41,339 bases of DNA from a virus. Position numbers and translations under genes: made by a program. The DNA is taken from positions 1-41,339 of IMG/VR virus record IMGVR_UViG_3300037468_000156. The stretch is one strand, 5' to 3'. Shown here in pieces: positions 30,401 through 38,681 of the stretch; positions within the stretch are counted from its first letter, which is position 1; every line of letters starts with the position of its first letter. The notes below the pieces were generated by a model. That model had not been told where the DNA came from and did not search any database. It saw only the letters and a program-made list of their open reading frames with translations.

Positions 30401-31988
30401 CGTAGTGGGCATCGAGGTACGCGATAAATGGATCATTCAGGCCGTTGATTTTCAAGCCGGTGCTGATGAACGTGTAACCCTGGCCGTCGGGCGTCTTGAT
30501 GATCAGCCCATCAGGTGTGGTAAGCGTTGAGACGAACTCATGCCGGCCATGCCGAACCGCGTCAAACTGTAGCCGCCAGTCGGCCAGCCGCTTGCCCGCA
30601 ATGTCGCGCCCGCTCAGGCTAACAGGTGACGCGCCCGCGCGCCCGTGCGAGCCGCTCGGCTTGTCAAGTCCGTATACCCCGAAGTCCGCAACCGTCGCGC
30701 CCTGGCCGGTTTGCAGGTACGCGACCGCGCCGGGCTTGACAAGCGGATCACTGGACAGCTCCGCATTGCCCCTCAGCAGGCTCATACTGAACGAGTCCGC
30801 GCCGCCGGTGATCTGCTGCACCTGCCAACTCTCCACGTCGCCGAGCGTGGCGAATTGCGTCGATGATTCGGCGTCTTGTAGCGGCGTCGCCGTGGCGCTG
30901 GTGAAATACAAGTTGCCGCCGTAATACACGACGTGCGTGCCTGTGTCTGAGTCTGCAATCTGCACCAGTGTTCCAGCCGCGTTGCCAGACTGGAGGTAGA
31001 AGCTGCGTTCTCCAATGCTCCAATGTTCACCGTCCGCGCTTGTCAGGTAACAGTCAAAAGCGACCGTCGATCCGTCTGTCATTTCGCGCGTCATGCGCCC
31101 GGCCAAGTAGTACCGGCTGTTCATCACAGTGACAGACGAAGCGCGGAAGATAGCCGCCGTGCTCTCGTTGTCCACCGGCAGCACTGGCATGATGGGCGTC
31201 TCTATCCCGTTGCGAATGCCAAACATGCCCGTTCGCCCGTCCGCGTCCATCGGCGTGTACACCCATATCGTCTCTGTCGTGGCGTTGTACACGGCACAGG
31301 TATGGGTAGCCCAGTGCGCGTCCGCGTACCAGGTGCTATACGTGTCCGTCAGCGGTGCCTGCACTATCGCATTGAGCGCGTAGTGGGTGTTGCCGTCCGC
31401 CGCAATCCACGAATAGTTGAGCGTGCTCAGGCCGTTTACGTAGTCGTGGTTTCCCATGACCACGATCACGCCGTTGTCCGTGATACTGATCGACTCGATT
31501 CGCCGAACCAAGTCCGATGTATTCGTCAACGCCGCGCCGAACGTCGGCCCCCAGTTGCCCCACGACAGCGTAGGGGCGTTAGTCGTGCCGGTCAACTCAG
31601 ACCGGGATATCTGTATTTCTGCTTCCGATATACCAGCCCGGTAAATGTAGAGCGTGCCGGCCAAGTTCACTACACCGGGGCGCATCGTGCACGGGCTGGT
31701 CGCCGTCTGTACTGCCGTCGCCGTTTGGGTGAGTGCCCAGTTTGCAGCCGTGCCAGGCGCAAACACGACACAGTGCGTAGTACCTGCTGCCCGCCTGAAC
31801 GCCGCAAACACATGCGTCTCTTCCGCGTTCATCACGTAAGACTGTGGCACGGTCAACGTGAGGTTGGCGTTGGTTTGCAGGTCGGGGACAGCGAACGATA
31901 GCAGCTCGTTCTTGACCACGATGGTATGAGCGGGGTTTAATGCCGCTACAATCTCCGCCGCTGTGATACCTGCTGCTACTGTCCTCAT
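27468..31988 (-). CDS. Large tail-tip/baseplate protein
   Basis: 1506 residues, the largest protein. The N-terminal 380 residues resemble a beta-propeller: they include one SADGEHW Asp-box-like turn and repeated Trp/Tyr strands (SLYIYRAGISEAEIQISR-like). After this come GVYGLDKPSGSHGRAGASPV and LSGRDIAGKRLADWRLQFD, then a long mixed region. The last third holds lectin-like LHLWQTATAGVVRVGLETTS and HVDICGQHAWTFNLDSFV, and a C-terminal hub-like LVALVYTPTSGAPTHASSDH. No catalytic site was identified. Its place between the distal tail and fibre genes indicates the tip hub that carries receptor-contact parts. Confidence 0.7.
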   Translation of the reverse strand: MRTVAAGITAAEIVAALNPAHTIVVKNELLSFAVPDLQTNANLTLTVPQSYVMNAEETHVFAAFRRAAGTTHCVVFAPGTAANWALTQTATAVQTATSPCTMRPGVVNLAGTLYIYRAGISEAEIQISRSELTGTTNAPTLSWGNWGPTFGAALTNTSDLVRRIESISITDNGVIVVMGNHDYVNGLSTLNYSWIAADGNTHYALNAIVQAPLTDTYSTWYADAHWATHTCAVYNATTETIWVYTPMDADGRTGMFGIRNGIETPIMPVLPVDNESTAAIFRASSVTVMNSRYYLAGRMTREMTDGSTVAFDCYLTSADGEHWSIGERSFYLQSGNAAGTLVQIADSDTGTHVVYYGGNLYFTSATATPLQDAESSTQFATLGDVESWQVQQITGGADSFSMSLLRGNAELSSDPLVKPGAVAYLQTGQGATVADFGVYGLDKPSGSHGRAGASPVSLSGRDIAGKRLADWRLQFDAVRHGRHEFVSTLTTPDGLIIKTPDGQGYTFISTGLKINGLNDPFIAYLDAHYDGDGLMKLQVTPTVANDYHLSSVGGLVGAADDGTGTAYLVPKANAWTDHTQTVARLRSLALPAANQDDPSALDSGFNLATRVNNLWESAGGTARTAAVTATYATDSAPAIVAATKYDIAIRTMGKRAQVFVKAHDLAAATCAAAAGYTLRSQANFSWQLQKMPEGKAYTGIAAGTDVFVDTSAFAHAMYDDVELALTSAEDYLGGAESDYVAGSAAAYTTQIAGTYTVSNAGASDTITLVTGTIGHFSAGQRLRVVMNFSAHGDRYGVVESAVGTTITLTYNIVSGANQGSDTGSATVWLASATEWATASSDSGERTIDGAVVPNNTGAAKAALMLYGAGVVVTNDNTALEYDYWKSDGVTHWKLGTDYDVTNPIAVPTAWRFLFSHNALATYRVSDSYNLATAGYMIVDDEVIRYIESSYTQFGQIIGDTPNVTAYMTLSPTYYTIMAKQAAPAGTVYNAWIDSHAVGEGFDSALVLVGMLVEMTAREAPEQGFRMPGVITDPPRYYVVSKSGTGATAAIVLGTYDAAFGTLSTATPQVPAGEYEVAICSGRGAFGTVKTGHEPTAPVLYYPCNTSTGAPASILISRLEYYSGKSQTLEDAIKTICAWAGQHSVTVRNATATPAADVTRAITTTPYSVTLRESCANFVLDLTAHIPATTNGLRIVFRNYYRLHLWQTATAGVVRVGLETTSEDVDLSGDYRWLEWAEIPLTEFDISTATSQNCHIRLTVQDQYIHVDICGQHAWTFNLDSFVEGTTIDYRADTDAAITIAYAATAAGNSATIHVEELSSQVEELRAAKGNSGRGILDSLTAGRHISTRTTATGGIEVSQFWARDDAGALQKNLLQDDWEQVDLNQSAHLQIVGQEATGEAIDEAMIRAQGYSFDAGQNDALRAVSECQDEARLIIREGSEWANTRSVTGYGRIAPQPEDLVALVYTPTSGAPTHASSDHVITSITLAANRASVRATYVLRDYVSTV

Positions 31989-32407
31989 TGCTGTATCAGG
32001 TCAAATGGCACGCGCCAGATAGAACTTGTGCCTGCCGTGTTGGGCGTCAGCAGCTCAGGCGCATACACACCCTTGTTGGCGATGATGATATCGTAGACGG
32101 CACTCGCCGCGTCGTCTACTGTCTGAAACTTGAACAGGTTCGACGCTGCTGTCGTGGCGGTGAACCAGTTGCTAACCGTCGTGATGTTGGCGTAAGACGT
32201 TACCGCCGTGGCCCAGATAATCGCGTTGAACTTCCAGCGCCGCTTGCCCGCGCCGTAGCTCATGACGGTTGAGCCGTCCAGCGCGTACTCGATTTCCACC
32301 GGCGTCTCAACGTTCGGGCTATACGTCTCATGCTCCAGGTTGAGCCGCAGCCCGTCGGTGATCGACGTGCCGCTTGCTGTCGTGCCGACGACCAAGTAAT
32401 TAGCCAT
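31985..32407 (-). CDS. Tail protein, distal-tail or tail-tip component
   Basis: 140 residues. NYLVVGTTASGTSITDGLRL, then VETPVEIEYALDGSTVMSYG and KFNAIIWATAVTSYANITTV are beta strands of the type found in distal tail or minor tail proteins placed immediately after the tape measure. It starts eight bases inside the tape measure gene. A specific family was not recognised. Confidence 0.65.
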   Translation of the reverse strand: MANYLVVGTTASGTSITDGLRLNLEHETYSPNVETPVEIEYALDGSTVMSYGAGKRRWKFNAIIWATAVTSYANITTVSNWFTATTAASNLFKFQTVDDAASAVYDIIIANKGVYAPELLTPNTAGTSSIWRVPFDLIQQ

Positions 32408-35400
32408 AGCGTCGCCCGTCCTCGTAGACCATGCCGGTCATTCGATCCATCACGATGCGCGCGACGGTCGCGCCGTCAAGCGTGAGGTTTACTGTGGTGG
32501 ACCCGCCGCCGCCGTTCGGCACAATCGCGCCGCTCTGCCGCGGCACGAACAGCTCAGGCCCGCGCTCGCCCACGACGTAGGGGCGGAAGGCCGAAACCGG
32601 CCCACCTGATGCGCGCCCGTACTTGTCTAGGTCACTCTGAGATGGGCCGGTAGGCGGTGGCGTCATCGTCGGGATAGCCACGATGCGAACTGGGATATCA
32701 ACCACCGGCAACCCGACGTAATTACGAACTGCACTCCGCATTTGATCCATGATATCAAGTGGCCGCATGGCGCTGCCGCTTATGCCGGTAAACACCGGAA
32801 CCGCATAGACACTTACCGGTATGTTTGTCGCCGGGATGCCGATGTATTTATTGACACGCGCCACCATCTGAGAAATCAAGTCCAATGGCCGCTCTGCCAT
32901 TGCGCTAATGCCCTGGAAGATGGGTTTGGCGTAAGTGCTCACCAGAACATCGAGAGCCGGGATGCCGATGTAGTTCCTAACGCTTGTCGTGATCGTAGCC
33001 AGTAAGTCTAGCGGCATAGGAGCCATGCTGCTTACACCGGCGTAGACAGGTTGGGCATACAGCGACGCCACGACATCAATGATCGGCGACCCGCTCAGAT
33101 AGGCAAGCACTGCATCCTTGATCTTCATCAGGATATCGAGTGGCTTCATCGCCCCTTCTGCGATCCCGCCAAACTTGGGCAGCGCCATGATGTTTGCGGG
33201 CGTGACTACTGTAGCCGTCCCGCCCGCGGTGGTCGTGCCAGCCGCGCCCATCGCCCCGCCCATCTGCTGCGCCATTGTCAGCGCCTTGGCAGCGATGCGC
33301 GTCAGCGGCCCCAGGACGGCGACGGTCAGCGCATTCTCAATCCATCCCGCACCCGCCACGATCCCGGCTGCGATGCCCTCAGCAAGAGGTGTACCGATGT
33401 TGGTCGCTGTCCAGGTAGAAGGAGAGGCGATACCGAACGCGCCCTTGATGGCGTCCATGCCAGTTTGAACAGCAGCCTTCCCGCCCTCGCCGATGACCTT
33501 GCCCTGTCCTTCCAGGCCAACGCCGATCCCGGCACCAAGCGAGGTGCCTATTGCCACGCCCGATGCAGTGGGGTCCCCAACCAGGCTTTTAATTTGATCG
33601 ATCAGCCAGGTTGTTGGCCCCTTGCGATACATCTCAGTGAGCGCGTCCGTGATGCCATTCAGAAAGTCGGACTGCGCCAACTGTGCCTTTATCTGCTCTG
33701 TCCAGGTCGTCAGGCCGGCAGTGTCGATCTTGAGTGCGCCCGAATTGAGCCAAGCCTGCCATGCGCCTTGGAATTGTTGCCGAACTCCTTCTGTGGTTGT
33801 GGGACTGCTGAGATTCTTTATCCCGCCTATTACGGCATCCTCAACGCCTGTCGATATGCGCTCCTTCATGCGCTCCCAAAGCCTGTCGATTGCTGGGCCG
33901 ATCTGGTCGCCCCACTCTTCGACCTTTACGCCGATCTTGACCCCCAGGGTGGCCCACGCTACATCGCCTTTGGTGATGTCCTGCACTGGTTGACCCAGCC
34001 GATCCCATAGCTGCCGCTTAGTCATCCCTTCAATGGCTGGTGCTTGTTTTCCGAGCGCTGCATCTATCGCATTCACCAGCCCGGCGACGGCGATATCAAT
34101 CTGTGGCGTTATCCCTTCCCACACTCCATCAAGAACGCCGACAAGGGCCGGGTCAATTACGTTATCCACAAATGACTTGGCCGCCGCGAGCCAGTCGCCC
34201 ACCTTGCCGAACGCGCCAGACAGGTCGCCCTTGAGCACAAGCCCGGCAATATCAATCGTGATCATGCCCAGCTTCTCAAGCATGGGCGGAAGCTCCAACG
34301 CCTCCAACGCCTTCTTGAATGCCGCAATCGGGTCGCGCGCCATCTGCATCGATGTCTGGAACGCATCGACGGCGCGCACGATGCCGTTGATGGCCGGCAT
34401 GAGCGCGGGCGGTACAAACGTTTGAAGCGCAAGACGGACGGCGTAGAGAGGCTTGATGCCCTTCTTGATAGCGTTATCAAACACCTCGAACGCGCGACCC
34501 GCGCCCCTGAATATGTTGTCTATCCCGCGCAAGGGGCCGGTGAGCATGTCACCTACGGCATCCCCTATCATCTGCATCGCGCGCGCGACGCCCGGCATTT
34601 GTAGCGATTCGACCACGTTGTTTAGAATCGGCTGCACCCGTGCGAAGATCGGGGTAAACACGTTTCGCATGGCGATATCTTCCAGGTCCTTGAACGAAGA
34701 TACCAGCCCCGCGAATGTGCCTGCCTGGGCTTTAGCCGCGCCGCCAAAGTCGCGGTTTAACGTCTTGGAGAATTGCTCCAGGAACTTGTCAGACTTGACA
34801 ACCCCCTTCCCTACATCCTCCAGTGTGTAGCCCATCTCTTTGAGGATGTCTTGCACAGGTACGCCCGCCGTCATTAGCTGGCGCAGGTCTTGCGTCATCA
34901 CCTTCGACCCGGCGCGTATCTGCCCAAGCGGGTATGCCACTTGACCGAGCATATCGGAGGATGCGCCGGTCGCCGCTGCAAAGTCGATTAGGGTTTCGGT
35001 GAGCGCCTTTGCCTGCTTGCCCGTGAACCCATAGGTTAGTGCGGTCTTGTAAGCAACAGCAACCCCTTCCCGGTCAAATGGGGATTGAATGGCGATCTTC
35101 TCCATCCACTTGAGCGTTGAGCGCGTCTCTTCCCCGGCAATTTTCATTGCCTCGGACATCGTTAGGGTTTGCGTGGTGACGGTCTTGTAGACTCCAACCG
35201 ACCGCGCCGCCTGAGCCGGGATAACTCCAAGCTGCCCCGAATACCCTGCTGCCGATCGCTTTGCCGCCTCTACTGCATGACTCGCCGCCGCAATCTGTGT
35301 GGCTGTGGCTTTGCCTGATTGACTCAGTTTATTTAACCGTTCTGTCGCCGCTGCTACTCGGATATTCGCGCCTTCCAACGAGAACTTGATGTCATCTACA

Positions 35401-35783
35401 CTCTTCTTACTCTTGCCGTTGACGACGGTTTGTTCCTCGGTCGCTTTTACCATCGCCGTCCCAACCCTGATGCGCGCCGTTGTGACAGATGCAGCCATGA
35501 TTTCGCGGGCCGTTAAAACTTGAATGCTGGCTGATAGACGCTCGTAGCTGGCGACGGCCTCGAATGGCCTTTGGAGTGCGTTAGCAATGCCCCCTAGCGC
35601 CCCCTTGAGCGCCCCGACAATGCCGATGGCCGCATTCAGATTCAGCAGCCGCGTATTTAGCCCGCCGAATGCCGCGGTTGTTTTGTCGGCATCACCCGCA
35701 AGTCCTCCCAGCCCACCACGCGCCGAACTGATAGCAGCCTTGCTATCGTCTTTGCCGACTATCCTAACCCTTACATCAGCCAC
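32400..35783 (-). CDS. Tape measure protein
   Basis: 1127 residues from GTG 35783. Family features: the N-terminal GGLGGLAGDADKTTAAFGGL helix, and the conserved domain TRSTLKWMEKIAIQSPFDRE, VAVAYKTALTYGFTGKQAKA and LRQLMTAGVPVQDILKEMGY. The end GERGPELFVPRQSGAIVPNG, with a Gly-rich bend, is also typical. Hydrophobic and amphipathic regions include GAGWIENALTVAVLGPLTRI. The C-terminal quarter holds four tandem 42-residue units. By the 0.15 nm per residue rule, a tail of about 170 nm is predicted. It lies just after the frameshifted chaperone, the classical order. Confidence 0.93.
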   Translation of the reverse strand: MADVRVRIVGKDDSKAAISSARGGLGGLAGDADKTTAAFGGLNTRLLNLNAAIGIVGALKGALGGIANALQRPFEAVASYERLSASIQVLTAREIMAASVTTARIRVGTAMVKATEEQTVVNGKSKKSVDDIKFSLEGANIRVAAATERLNKLSQSGKATATQIAAASHAVEAAKRSAAGYSGQLGVIPAQAARSVGVYKTVTTQTLTMSEAMKIAGEETRSTLKWMEKIAIQSPFDREGVAVAYKTALTYGFTGKQAKALTETLIDFAAATGASSDMLGQVAYPLGQIRAGSKVMTQDLRQLMTAGVPVQDILKEMGYTLEDVGKGVVKSDKFLEQFSKTLNRDFGGAAKAQAGTFAGLVSSFKDLEDIAMRNVFTPIFARVQPILNNVVESLQMPGVARAMQMIGDAVGDMLTGPLRGIDNIFRGAGRAFEVFDNAIKKGIKPLYAVRLALQTFVPPALMPAINGIVRAVDAFQTSMQMARDPIAAFKKALEALELPPMLEKLGMITIDIAGLVLKGDLSGAFGKVGDWLAAAKSFVDNVIDPALVGVLDGVWEGITPQIDIAVAGLVNAIDAALGKQAPAIEGMTKRQLWDRLGQPVQDITKGDVAWATLGVKIGVKVEEWGDQIGPAIDRLWERMKERISTGVEDAVIGGIKNLSSPTTTEGVRQQFQGAWQAWLNSGALKIDTAGLTTWTEQIKAQLAQSDFLNGITDALTEMYRKGPTTWLIDQIKSLVGDPTASGVAIGTSLGAGIGVGLEGQGKVIGEGGKAAVQTGMDAIKGAFGIASPSTWTATNIGTPLAEGIAAGIVAGAGWIENALTVAVLGPLTRIAAKALTMAQQMGGAMGAAGTTTAGGTATVVTPANIMALPKFGGIAEGAMKPLDILMKIKDAVLAYLSGSPIIDVVASLYAQPVYAGVSSMAPMPLDLLATITTSVRNYIGIPALDVLVSTYAKPIFQGISAMAERPLDLISQMVARVNKYIGIPATNIPVSVYAVPVFTGISGSAMRPLDIMDQMRSAVRNYVGLPVVDIPVRIVAIPTMTPPPTGPSQSDLDKYGRASGGPVSAFRPYVVGERGPELFVPRQSGAIVPNGGGGSTTVNLTLDGATVARIVMDRMTGMVYEDGRRYG
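32664..33147 (-). repeat. Four tandem 42-residue repeats in the tape measure protein
   Basis: Consecutive units begin PLDILMKIKD, PLDLLATITT, PLDLISQMVA and PLDIMDQMRS. Each has a helix, then YIGIPA-type strand motifs and SVYAVPVFTGIS-like strands; the lengths are 43, 42, 42 and a truncated 33 residues. The repeats are diverged from one another, so they look like old internal duplications. Their number could tune tail length. Confidence 0.8.
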
Positions 35784-36215
35784 GGTGTTTCATTTGCTCC
35801 CGCTTGCGCTCTCTTTCCTTCCACTTCTGTTCCTCGTTGATGCAGGTCAGATGTTTCAGGATTGTTTTCGTCGGCGGTAATTGCGCTGGAGGACAGTGAT
35901 ACACGTCCCGGCATAAAATCAACTCCAGGTATTCGGGCGGGCATACGTCCCCCGCGTCCAAGTGCGCCGTTACTCTTAGCTTGAGACTTCGGCCACCTCT
36001 TTTGGGTTTGCTATTTCACTCACTGCAAGGCTAACGGCCTCAGCCAGCTTACGCAGCTCGCCCGCCTTCCGCTTGCCCGCGCCGCCCTCGATCACGCGGT
36101 TAAGGAAGTCGCGCATATCGCGCAGGCTGGCTTTGCCGTCGCCAATATCCTCCATCAGCACGAGGTCGTCAATCGTGATTTCATCGTACTTTACCGTGAT
36201 GTCAGTATCGGCCAT
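35776..36215 (-). CDS. Tail assembly chaperone, -1 frameshift product (G-T type)
   Basis: Frame 0 reads AAC CCA AAA at 36008-36000, so the heptamer C-CCA-AAA (36006-36000) is a canonical X-XXY-YYZ slippery site. After slipping back one base, reading continues AGA GGT GGC... without a stop to 35776. This gives a 146-residue product: the first 72 residues of the short chaperone plus 74 more, including DVCPPEYLELILCRDVYHCP and a very charged end (EEQKWKERERKREQMKHRG). In lambda-type phages the long form bridges to the tape measure protein. The position directly before the tape measure gene strongly supports the reading. Confidence 0.82.
35976..36215 (-). CDS. Tail assembly chaperone, short form (G type)
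   Basis: 79 residues: DTDITVKYDEITIDDLVLME, DGKASLRDMRDFLNRVIEGG and GELRKLAEAVSLAVSEIAN, ending VAEVSS. It is a small acidic alpha/beta protein, typical of the short chaperone that coats the tape measure during tail assembly. It is eight bases from the major tail protein gene. Normal termination makes this form, and the slippery site before its end makes the longer one. Confidence 0.82.
   Translation of the reverse strand: MADTDITVKYDEITIDDLVLMEDIGDGKASLRDMRDFLNRVIEGGAGKRKAGELRKLAEAVSLAVSEIANPKEVAEVSS
36000..36006 (-). promoter_or_regulatory. Programmed -1 ribosomal frameshift slippery site CCCAAAA
   Basis: The heptamer CCCAAAA lies in the correct phase (AAC CCA AAA) seven codons before the stop of the short chaperone frame. 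Both tRNAs can re-pair after a one-base slip (CCC, AAA). A strong downstream hairpin was not evident, so the efficiency is unknown. The long open -1 frame after it is the main support. Confidence 0.8.
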
Positions 36216-36223
36216 AACACCCC

Positions 36224-36691
36224 TTAGCTTGTGCTGGTGCTAGTCGTGATCGACGCGCATCGGACCGTCATGTCCATGATGATCGGATCAGCACTCGAAG
36301 CCTCGCCGCCAGGATAGCCCAGCGTGACAATCTTTGAGTTCCCGAACACGGTCGTATACACCCATTCGCCCGTCGTGCCGCTGATAAGGCCCTTGGGCGA
36401 CCATCGGATACCGACGCTCGATCCGGCCACCCAGTAGGGCAGCAGGACGGGATACGGGGCCGTGCCCGTTTCGTCGTAGATGATCCGGGTGGTAATCGTG
36501 ATCGGCTGAATCTTGCCGACAGTCGTAATGCCGGTCGAACCATCGAAGGTGTAGAACTCGCCCAAGGCGTGCTCGCCGCCTTCCATGGAAACAGTCCCGG
36601 CATAGCCGCTCATGTCGGTGAAGTTTGTGCCGTCAGTTGAGTAAGCAACGCTTACATCTTTTGCGCTGATGGCCGCGGTAGTCTGTGCCAT
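36224..36691 (-). CDS. Major tail protein
   Basis: 155 residues. AQTTAAISAKDVSVAYSTDG, TDMSGYAGTVSMEGGEHALG and TGITTVGKIQPITITTRIIY, with PVLLPYWVAGSSVGIRWSPK, form the beta sandwich typical of tail tube proteins, and TVRCASITTS closes it. It lies between the connector/completion genes and the tail chaperone, exactly where the tube protein gene sits in long-tailed phages. Confidence 0.82.
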   Translation of the reverse strand: MAQTTAAISAKDVSVAYSTDGTNFTDMSGYAGTVSMEGGEHALGEFYTFDGSTGITTVGKIQPITITTRIIYDETGTAPYPVLLPYWVAGSSVGIRWSPKGLISGTTGEWVYTTVFGNSKIVTLGYPGGEASSADPIIMDMTVRCASITTSTSTS

Positions 36692-36702
36692 TTGTAAAAC
36701 TC

Positions 36703-37164
36703 CTATCTAAACTCGGTCACTCGTAAGTCGAATTTGCAGCCATGGAATAGCTGCCCAGTCGGATCGACAACCGGCCCAAAGGCAGGGGCACTCATCGGCC
36801 TGATGTCATGCGCGCCGTCTATGGCCTCGCTGTCAATCAGCACCGTTATCGTGTCCTCGAATGCTTGGGCCAGGTCTGAAAACGTGGCGAATAGCGAGAT
36901 GCCATCGGCCACGGGAGAACTGTAAAGGACGTAGTGCAACGTGTAGCCGAGCCGATAGCGCCGCCCCGCACTTGTGCGAAACGATAGCCTCTCAAACTCC
37001 AAGTCGGTGCAGTACATCTCCGCGTCTGGAACTAGCAGTGGACAGTCTTGGGGCTCTACGGTTTCGGGTATCCCGGTCAAGTCGCGGATGGTAACATTCT
37101 TGCCGCCCGTAAAGATGGCAAGCGAAGCGAACCATTCAGCGATCCGGTTTAAGTCCATTGCCAT
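36703..37164 (-). CDS. Tail terminator / minor tail-like protein
   Basis: 153 residues from the ATG at 37164; the longer frame to 37281 overlaps the connector gene and has no site of its own. MDLNRIAEWFASLAIFTGGK, TVEPQDCPLLVPDAEM, FRTSAGRRYRLGYTLHYVLY and DLAQAFEDTITVLIDSEAID resemble tail-terminator or neck proteins, an alpha/beta type. By position it completes the tail tube at the head end. Confidence 0.7.
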   Translation of the reverse strand: MAMDLNRIAEWFASLAIFTGGKNVTIRDLTGIPETVEPQDCPLLVPDAEMYCTDLEFERLSFRTSAGRRYRLGYTLHYVLYSSPVADGISLFATFSDLAQAFEDTITVLIDSEAIDGAHDIRPMSAPAFGPVVDPTGQLFHGCKFDLRVTEFR

Positions 37165-37168
37165 AGCT

Positions 37169-37993
37169 TCACCCAAACGACAGCCGCAAGTAACCCATTG
37201 AATCGAGCCGCCGGCGGATGAACTCATGCACGTCTTTCGGCGTGCTGAACTGATCGCCGCCCACAACGACGGTTTCACCAACCGGGTTCACCCTCAGCCG
37301 CCAGTAGGCGACCGTGGCGTCCCGGCACAGCTTCTCGATCACCGGGTAAGTCCAGCGATAGACCACGCCCGCGCTCGCATGCGTAGTGGCCGTTGACCCG
37401 TTCGCCGCCCGCTCAATCGTCAGCGTGTCCGTCGTGCCTTCCAGCAGGCTAGACACGTAGACGAACTCACTATCCACTTTGAGCAGGTCGCCGCTGACGA
37501 TCTTGTTGGCTGGCACGCTGCATGTCGTGGCCGTGGTCGTGGCAACGGTCGTAGAGAGAGCCGTCACCGTGAGCCATGCGCTGCCGTAGTCCTCATGGTA
37601 GCCCCACACCCCGGCCAGGCTTACCGCGCCCTCGTAGTCGCCGTGGCTGTCAGACTGCCACTGTGCAGTCGAAGAAGCCAGCACCCGTACCGCGTGCTTC
37701 GGGTAGCTGTTGAGCGGATACAGCTTGTACTGGCTGGTGGTCATGGCCGTCCCGTCGCCGTTCGTGAGCGTCGTCGCCTCAAGTAGCCCGGCGTCCAGGT
37801 TGAGCTGCGGCGTGGCCGGCGTGTCAAAGCATCGCGTCTCGATGCGCGGGTAGAACTGCTCGCCGGCTATCCCGTCAATCTCCCGCGCCGTGGCTTGGAT
37901 GATTGTCAGGATGGCCTCGTCCCTCACGCTGTTGTCAGTAGAGAGAGACAGCCTGCGTACCGCGTCAACCGTGGTGTAGTCAGCTCGTACCAT
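37169..37993 (-). CDS. Head-tail connector protein (gp6-like adaptor)
   Basis: 274 residues, longer than a typical gp6 adaptor (about 100). The N-terminal DYTTVDAVRRLSLSTDNSVR, TIIQATAREIDGIAGEQFYP and the C-terminal YPVIEKLCRDATVAYWRLRV form the helical adaptor core. A beta-rich insert of about 130 residues separates them (residues 80-220), with TATTCSVPANKIVSGDLLKV. It attaches under the portal. The insert may decorate the neck. The start overlaps the glycosyltransferase gene by 14 bases. Confidence 0.72.
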   Translation of the reverse strand: MVRADYTTVDAVRRLSLSTDNSVRDEAILTIIQATAREIDGIAGEQFYPRIETRCFDTPATPQLNLDAGLLEATTLTNGDGTAMTTSQYKLYPLNSYPKHAVRVLASSTAQWQSDSHGDYEGAVSLAGVWGYHEDYGSAWLTVTALSTTVATTTATTCSVPANKIVSGDLLKVDSEFVYVSSLLEGTTDTLTIERAANGSTATTHASAGVVYRWTYPVIEKLCRDATVAYWRLRVNPVGETVVVGGDQFSTPKDVHEFIRRRLDSMGYLRLSFG

Positions 37994-38678
37994 TGCCGCC
38001 CTCCGTCGCCGTTGTGTCTGGCCGGATCAGCTCAGGGTGATCCGCCCGATACGCCCGCCAGGTCTTGTCGTCCACCCAGCCCGGCGTAAAGTGCGGCGTG
38101 ATGACCGACGTGTCGCACACGATGGGAATACCCGACTGCCTCAGCTTGTCGCTGAACTGGAAGTCCTCGCTCGGCATGTCCATCGCGCCGTCGATGTACG
38201 GGTATCGCCACCACGGGCGATTGAAGCCGTTCGCTTCCATCGTCAAGAACGCGCGCCGCTGGATTGCGATTGCCGCGTGCCCGGCTACGTCGCCGTTGTA
38301 CGCTTTGCCGTCCACCCAGTCGGCCATTGAGTGCGCGCTGCCGTCCGCGTCGCGCACAAAGAAACAAGCGTCGTATGGTGGGCCGCGCCTGAACGCGAGC
38401 GCCACGACTACAGGCAGGTCATGCCGCGCCAACCCGAACAGGATGTCCGCCGGGTGGTCGTGGTCGTTGTCCAGCATGATCAGCGTGTCGTCCGGCTCCT
38501 TGCTCAACGCGAGGAACTGAACCGCCAGAAAGTTGCGCGCGATGTCTGTCCGATAGCTTTCGATGGGCAGGCGTTTGTATTGTCGCCTTTCGCCCATGAT
38601 AGCCACGTTCAGCAACGAACTCACGCACGGCCCGATAACGGCTCGCTCCAGCAACACGGCCCACCATACGTTTTTCAT
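37980..38678 (-). CDS. Glycosyltransferase-like protein (GT-A type)
   Basis: 232 residues. DDTLIMLDNDHDHPADIL holds the metal-binding D-x-D (D70, D72, D74), and LPVVVALAFRRGPPYDACFF, AIAIQRRAFLTME, WWRYPYIDGAMDMPSEDFQF and VCDTSVITPHFTPGW follow the usual GT-A order, with a catalytic-base candidate in PSEDF and a metal His in TPHFTPGW. The product could glycosylate a capsid, tail or host polymer. Location between a capsid-side protein and the connector is unusual. It starts three bases after the upstream stop. Confidence 0.75.
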   Translation of the reverse strand: MKNVWWAVLLERAVIGPCVSSLLNVAIMGERRQYKRLPIESYRTDIARNFLAVQFLALSKEPDDTLIMLDNDHDHPADILFGLARHDLPVVVALAFRRGPPYDACFFVRDADGSAHSMADWVDGKAYNGDVAGHAAIAIQRRAFLTMEANGFNRPWWRYPYIDGAMDMPSEDFQFSDKLRQSGIPIVCDTSVITPHFTPGWVDDKTWRAYRADHPELIRPDTTATEGGNGTS

Positions 38679-38681
38679 GTG

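Noticed and set aside
35776-35961. Independent TTG-started gene before the tape measure
   Set aside because: No ribosome site, and the frame is open further upstream to the CCCAAAA slippery site, so frameshift fusion is the better reading.
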